From Rhynchopus sp. YZ270_cl-10 (Eukaryota > Euglenozoa > Diplonemea > Diplonemida > Diplonemidae), in NCBI GenBank assembly GCA_964035575.1, contig OZ037924.1, forward strand, positions 868,001 to 932,000: a stretch of DNA of 64,000 nucleotides, in the 5' to 3' direction. The translations under genes were made by a program, and so were the position numbers. The notes under the pieces are model-generated. The model ran no database searches and was not told the DNA's origin. It saw nothing but the letters and a program-made list of their open reading frames with translations. This document shows positions 62,135 to 64,000 of the stretch, one piece after another (position 1 is the first letter of the stretch; each line of letters starts with the position of its first letter).

Positions 62135-62890
62135 ATGTGTCGTCTTTCAACCATGCTTTCTCTTCTTTATGTAGGATGTGTAGAGGCAGTCGTGCAGGTT
62201 GGGTGTGTCGGTGACTCCATCACCGAGGGTGCGTTCAGCTCAGGAGGCAACCACACCTACCCAGGACAGCTCCAGATCATGCTCGGTGATGGCTACAAAG
62301 TGACCAACATGGGGGCAGGGGGTGCGACCCTGCTGAAGAAGGGGAACAGCCCCTACTGGGAGCGCCCACAGTACAAGACGCTCACTGAAAACAAATGGGA
62401 TATCGTCATCATCATGCTCGGCACCAACGATGCAAAGGACCTCGGCAACGGGAACGTCGCAAACTGGCCCCACAACTGCACCGGGCCAACAGGGCTGGAG
62501 TGCCCCTTTGCGCAGGACTTTGCGTCGATGATTGACGTTGTCAGAACCTTGGGCACCACAGAAAGCGGGCCGGTCATCTACTCCGCAATCCCTCCCCCGC
62601 TCATGAAGGCAAAAACCTATGGAATGAACCAGACCGTCATCAACACCATCTTCCCTACCCTGATCCCCAGGATCAACGAGAACAACTCACTCCCTCATGC
62701 GGCAATTGATGTGTTCGGCTTCATGGGCGGGGACAAGCAGGCATCCTTCCCTGTAGAAGGGTGCACACACAACTCCACCTTCCCAACATGCAAATACTGG
62801 TGTGATGCACAGTCCTGCGATCAGTGCCACCCTGACGACGATGGGTACAACCTTCTCGCGCAAGCCGTCAGAAAAGGTCTTGTTCTGTAA
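62135..62890 (+). CDS. Secreted SGNH/GDSL hydrolase, copy 1
   Basis: 251 residues. The catalytic blocks are present: GDSITEG (S28), the glycine block (NMGAGGATLL), the Asn block IIMLGTNDAKD, and the C-terminal DQCH (D229, H232). The fold and blocks identify an SGNH-type lipase/esterase of the kind that removes acyl groups from lipids or glycans. The start at 62135 gives a hydrophobic leader (MCRLSTMLSLLYVGCVEA). Many Cys residues in the C-terminal part (KYWCDAQSCDQCHPDDDGY) and N-glycosylation sequons (NHTY, NCTG, NSTF) fit secretion. Compared with copy 2 downstream, it lacks about 45 residues between the leader and GCVGDSIT, so its 5' end has been changed. The frame is open upstream of 62135 to 61970. 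Confidence 0.85.
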   Translation: MCRLSTMLSLLYVGCVEAVVQVGCVGDSITEGAFSSGGNHTYPGQLQIMLGDGYKVTNMGAGGATLLKKGNSPYWERPQYKTLTENKWDIVIIMLGTNDAKDLGNGNVANWPHNCTGPTGLECPFAQDFASMIDVVRTLGTTESGPVIYSAIPPPLMKAKTYGMNQTVINTIFPTLIPRINENNSLPHAAIDVFGFMGGDKQASFPVEGCTHNSTFPTCKYWCDAQSCDQCHPDDDGYNLLAQAVRKGLVL

Positions 62891-63536
62891 GCAACATTCC
62901 TAGGAGGGGAGGGGCGCAAAGGGGGGGTGCAAGAAAGTGTTCAGTATTTCCTGGTGCCTTTATTTTGTTTTATTTGGACGCACCACCGCAACGCTGCAAA
63001 ACACCCGCCCTGGGTTGTCTACACTGCCCTGTACCCCCTATTTTGCTTTCCTTCTGCTTTTTTAGATGGTCATCGTGAAGATCAGAAGTGGTTTGATTGA
63101 CCCTCTTAGATGTACTCATCGTTCAACGTCTTTTGTTCTTTTGAATTACCCAATTTTTTTTGTGCACTGCTTCACCTATTAACCACGTATCTGCATCCAA
63201 GGAGGTGTCTGTACGTTACCAACCTTCGCTTCGCGATGTTCCCTTGCTTTAGGCACGCATCTTTAACGTTTTTGTTTCCTCACTTTATGTGTTTTTTACC
63301 CTGTGCAAATCTCGTTTTGAAACTCAATATGTGTGGGGGCTTCTTACATTTTCCCCTTTTACCAAATCTGAATTCCTCTGACTCCTGCCTGCAGTTCTGA
63401 TATCTCTTGTGGGTCATGCACTCCACTCCACTTCACTCACTCCACGACCCAATTTTTCACGCCGTTTTGTCGATGACGATATGGGACACAGAGCACAAAA
63501 CAAAAAAGGTGAAAAAGAGAACACAGAATAAAGACA
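62891..63536. other. Spacer between tandem SGNH genes
   Basis: About 650 nt, T-rich, without a recognised gene. The upstream region of copy 2 includes ACACAGAATAAAGACA just before its start. Confidence 0.4.
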
Positions 63537-64000
63537 ATGAAGTACTTTTGCGTCGCGCTCTTTGCAGTTGGCTGTGCCGCACACGATGGTCTCCCTGTGA
63601 ACCCGCTTCTGAATGTGCCCGGGTACCCCGACTGCACGCAGCCTGTGAAGGGTGGGGATGAATTCACCTTGGAGTGCACGCAGCGGCCGAAGGACCGTGC
63701 GGATCAGCTCCTTGTTGGGTGTGTCGGTGACTCTATCACTGCCGGGTCGCACAGTACAGGAGGCAACCACACCTACCCGGGACAGCTCCAGATCATGCTC
63801 GGTGATGGCTACAAGGTGACCAACCTCGGAGCCTGTGGTTCGACCATGTTGAAGAAGGGGAACAGCCCCTACTGGGAGCGCCCACAGTACACGACGCTCA
63901 CTGAAAACAAATGGGACATTATCATCATCATGCTCGGCACCAACGATGCAAAGGACGTTGGCAGCCATGGTCCCGCAAACTGGCCCCACAACTGCACCGG
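63537..64000 (+). CDS. Secreted SGNH/GDSL hydrolase, copy 2 (cut by window end)
   Basis: The frame opens at 63537 (MKYFCVALFAVGCAAHDG, a clean signal peptide) and is still open at 64000, giving 154 codons in view. A short Cys-containing segment (LNVPGYPDC, ECTQRPKDRADQL) precedes GCVGDSITAG. From there the DNA is nearly identical to copy 1 over the blocks GDSIT, NLGACGSTML and MLGTNDAKD. The catalytic Asp-His block lies beyond the window. Tandem duplication is evident; this copy probably represents the ancestral 5' end. Confidence 0.88.
   Translation, partial: MKYFCVALFAVGCAAHDGLPVNPLLNVPGYPDCTQPVKGGDEFTLECTQRPKDRADQLLVGCVGDSITAGSHSTGGNHTYPGQLQIMLGDGYKVTNLGACGSTMLKKGNSPYWERPQYTTLTENKWDIIIIMLGTNDAKDVGSHGPANWPHNCT

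Overview
The window looks like nuclear DNA of a euglenozoan protist, most likely diplonemid-like. Four things point there. (1) The 14.7-17.9 kb gene is a calpain-like protein with a DUF1935-type domain, a combination known from kinetoplastids and relatives. (2) Nearly all genes lie on one strand. (3) Most start codons follow a pyrimidine-rich stretch ending in AG, as expected for spliced-leader trans-splicing. (4) Seven of fifteen genes carry cis-introns, which is unlike trypanosomatids. All 15 introns I could place begin GTATG and end CAG. The species is not proven from the sequence.

Layout. 1.9-3.1 kb: a PPR-type, probably mitochondrial protein. 3.8-6.1 kb: a secreted or GPI-anchored multicopper oxidase. 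6.2-7.2 kb: a Q/G/P-rich DPF-motif protein. 8.1-13.9 kb: a large coiled-coil plus beta-domain protein in four exons. 14.7-17.9 kb: a calpain-like protein without its catalytic Cys and His. 18.0-26.4 kb: a giant membrane protein with about 34 Cys-rich repeats and a Tudor-like cytosolic end. 26.4-34.2 kb: a gene-poor, repeat-rich tract with small DNA transposons. 34.2-34.9 kb: the only minus-strand gene, with a frame break. 35.1-36.0 kb: a tetraspanin. 36.0-40.7 kb: a second repeat-rich tract with several MITE-like elements. 40.7-50.3 kb: small genes, among them two diverged tandem paralogues of an unrecognised winged-helix-like family; one has a 0.9 kb satellite-bearing insertion in its first intron. 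50.4-50.75 kb: an LSU rRNA-like fragment. 51.7-64 kb: a CDK-type kinase, a beta-propeller/Sfi1-like protein, a GMC oxidoreductase and two tandem SGNH hydrolases, the second cut by the window end.

No metabolic operon is visible; the genes are functionally mixed, as is usual for euglenozoan polycistrons. Surface or secreted functions are frequent (multicopper oxidase, repeat receptor, tetraspanin, SGNH hydrolases).

The least expected signal is a set of short dispersed modules (30-60 bp) that form two-step hairpins. They have a conserved ACGAGAG-like loop, stems that change together between copies, and a following pyrimidine tract. They occur in intergenic DNA, inside introns and just upstream of some splice acceptors. 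I do not recognise them as a described family.
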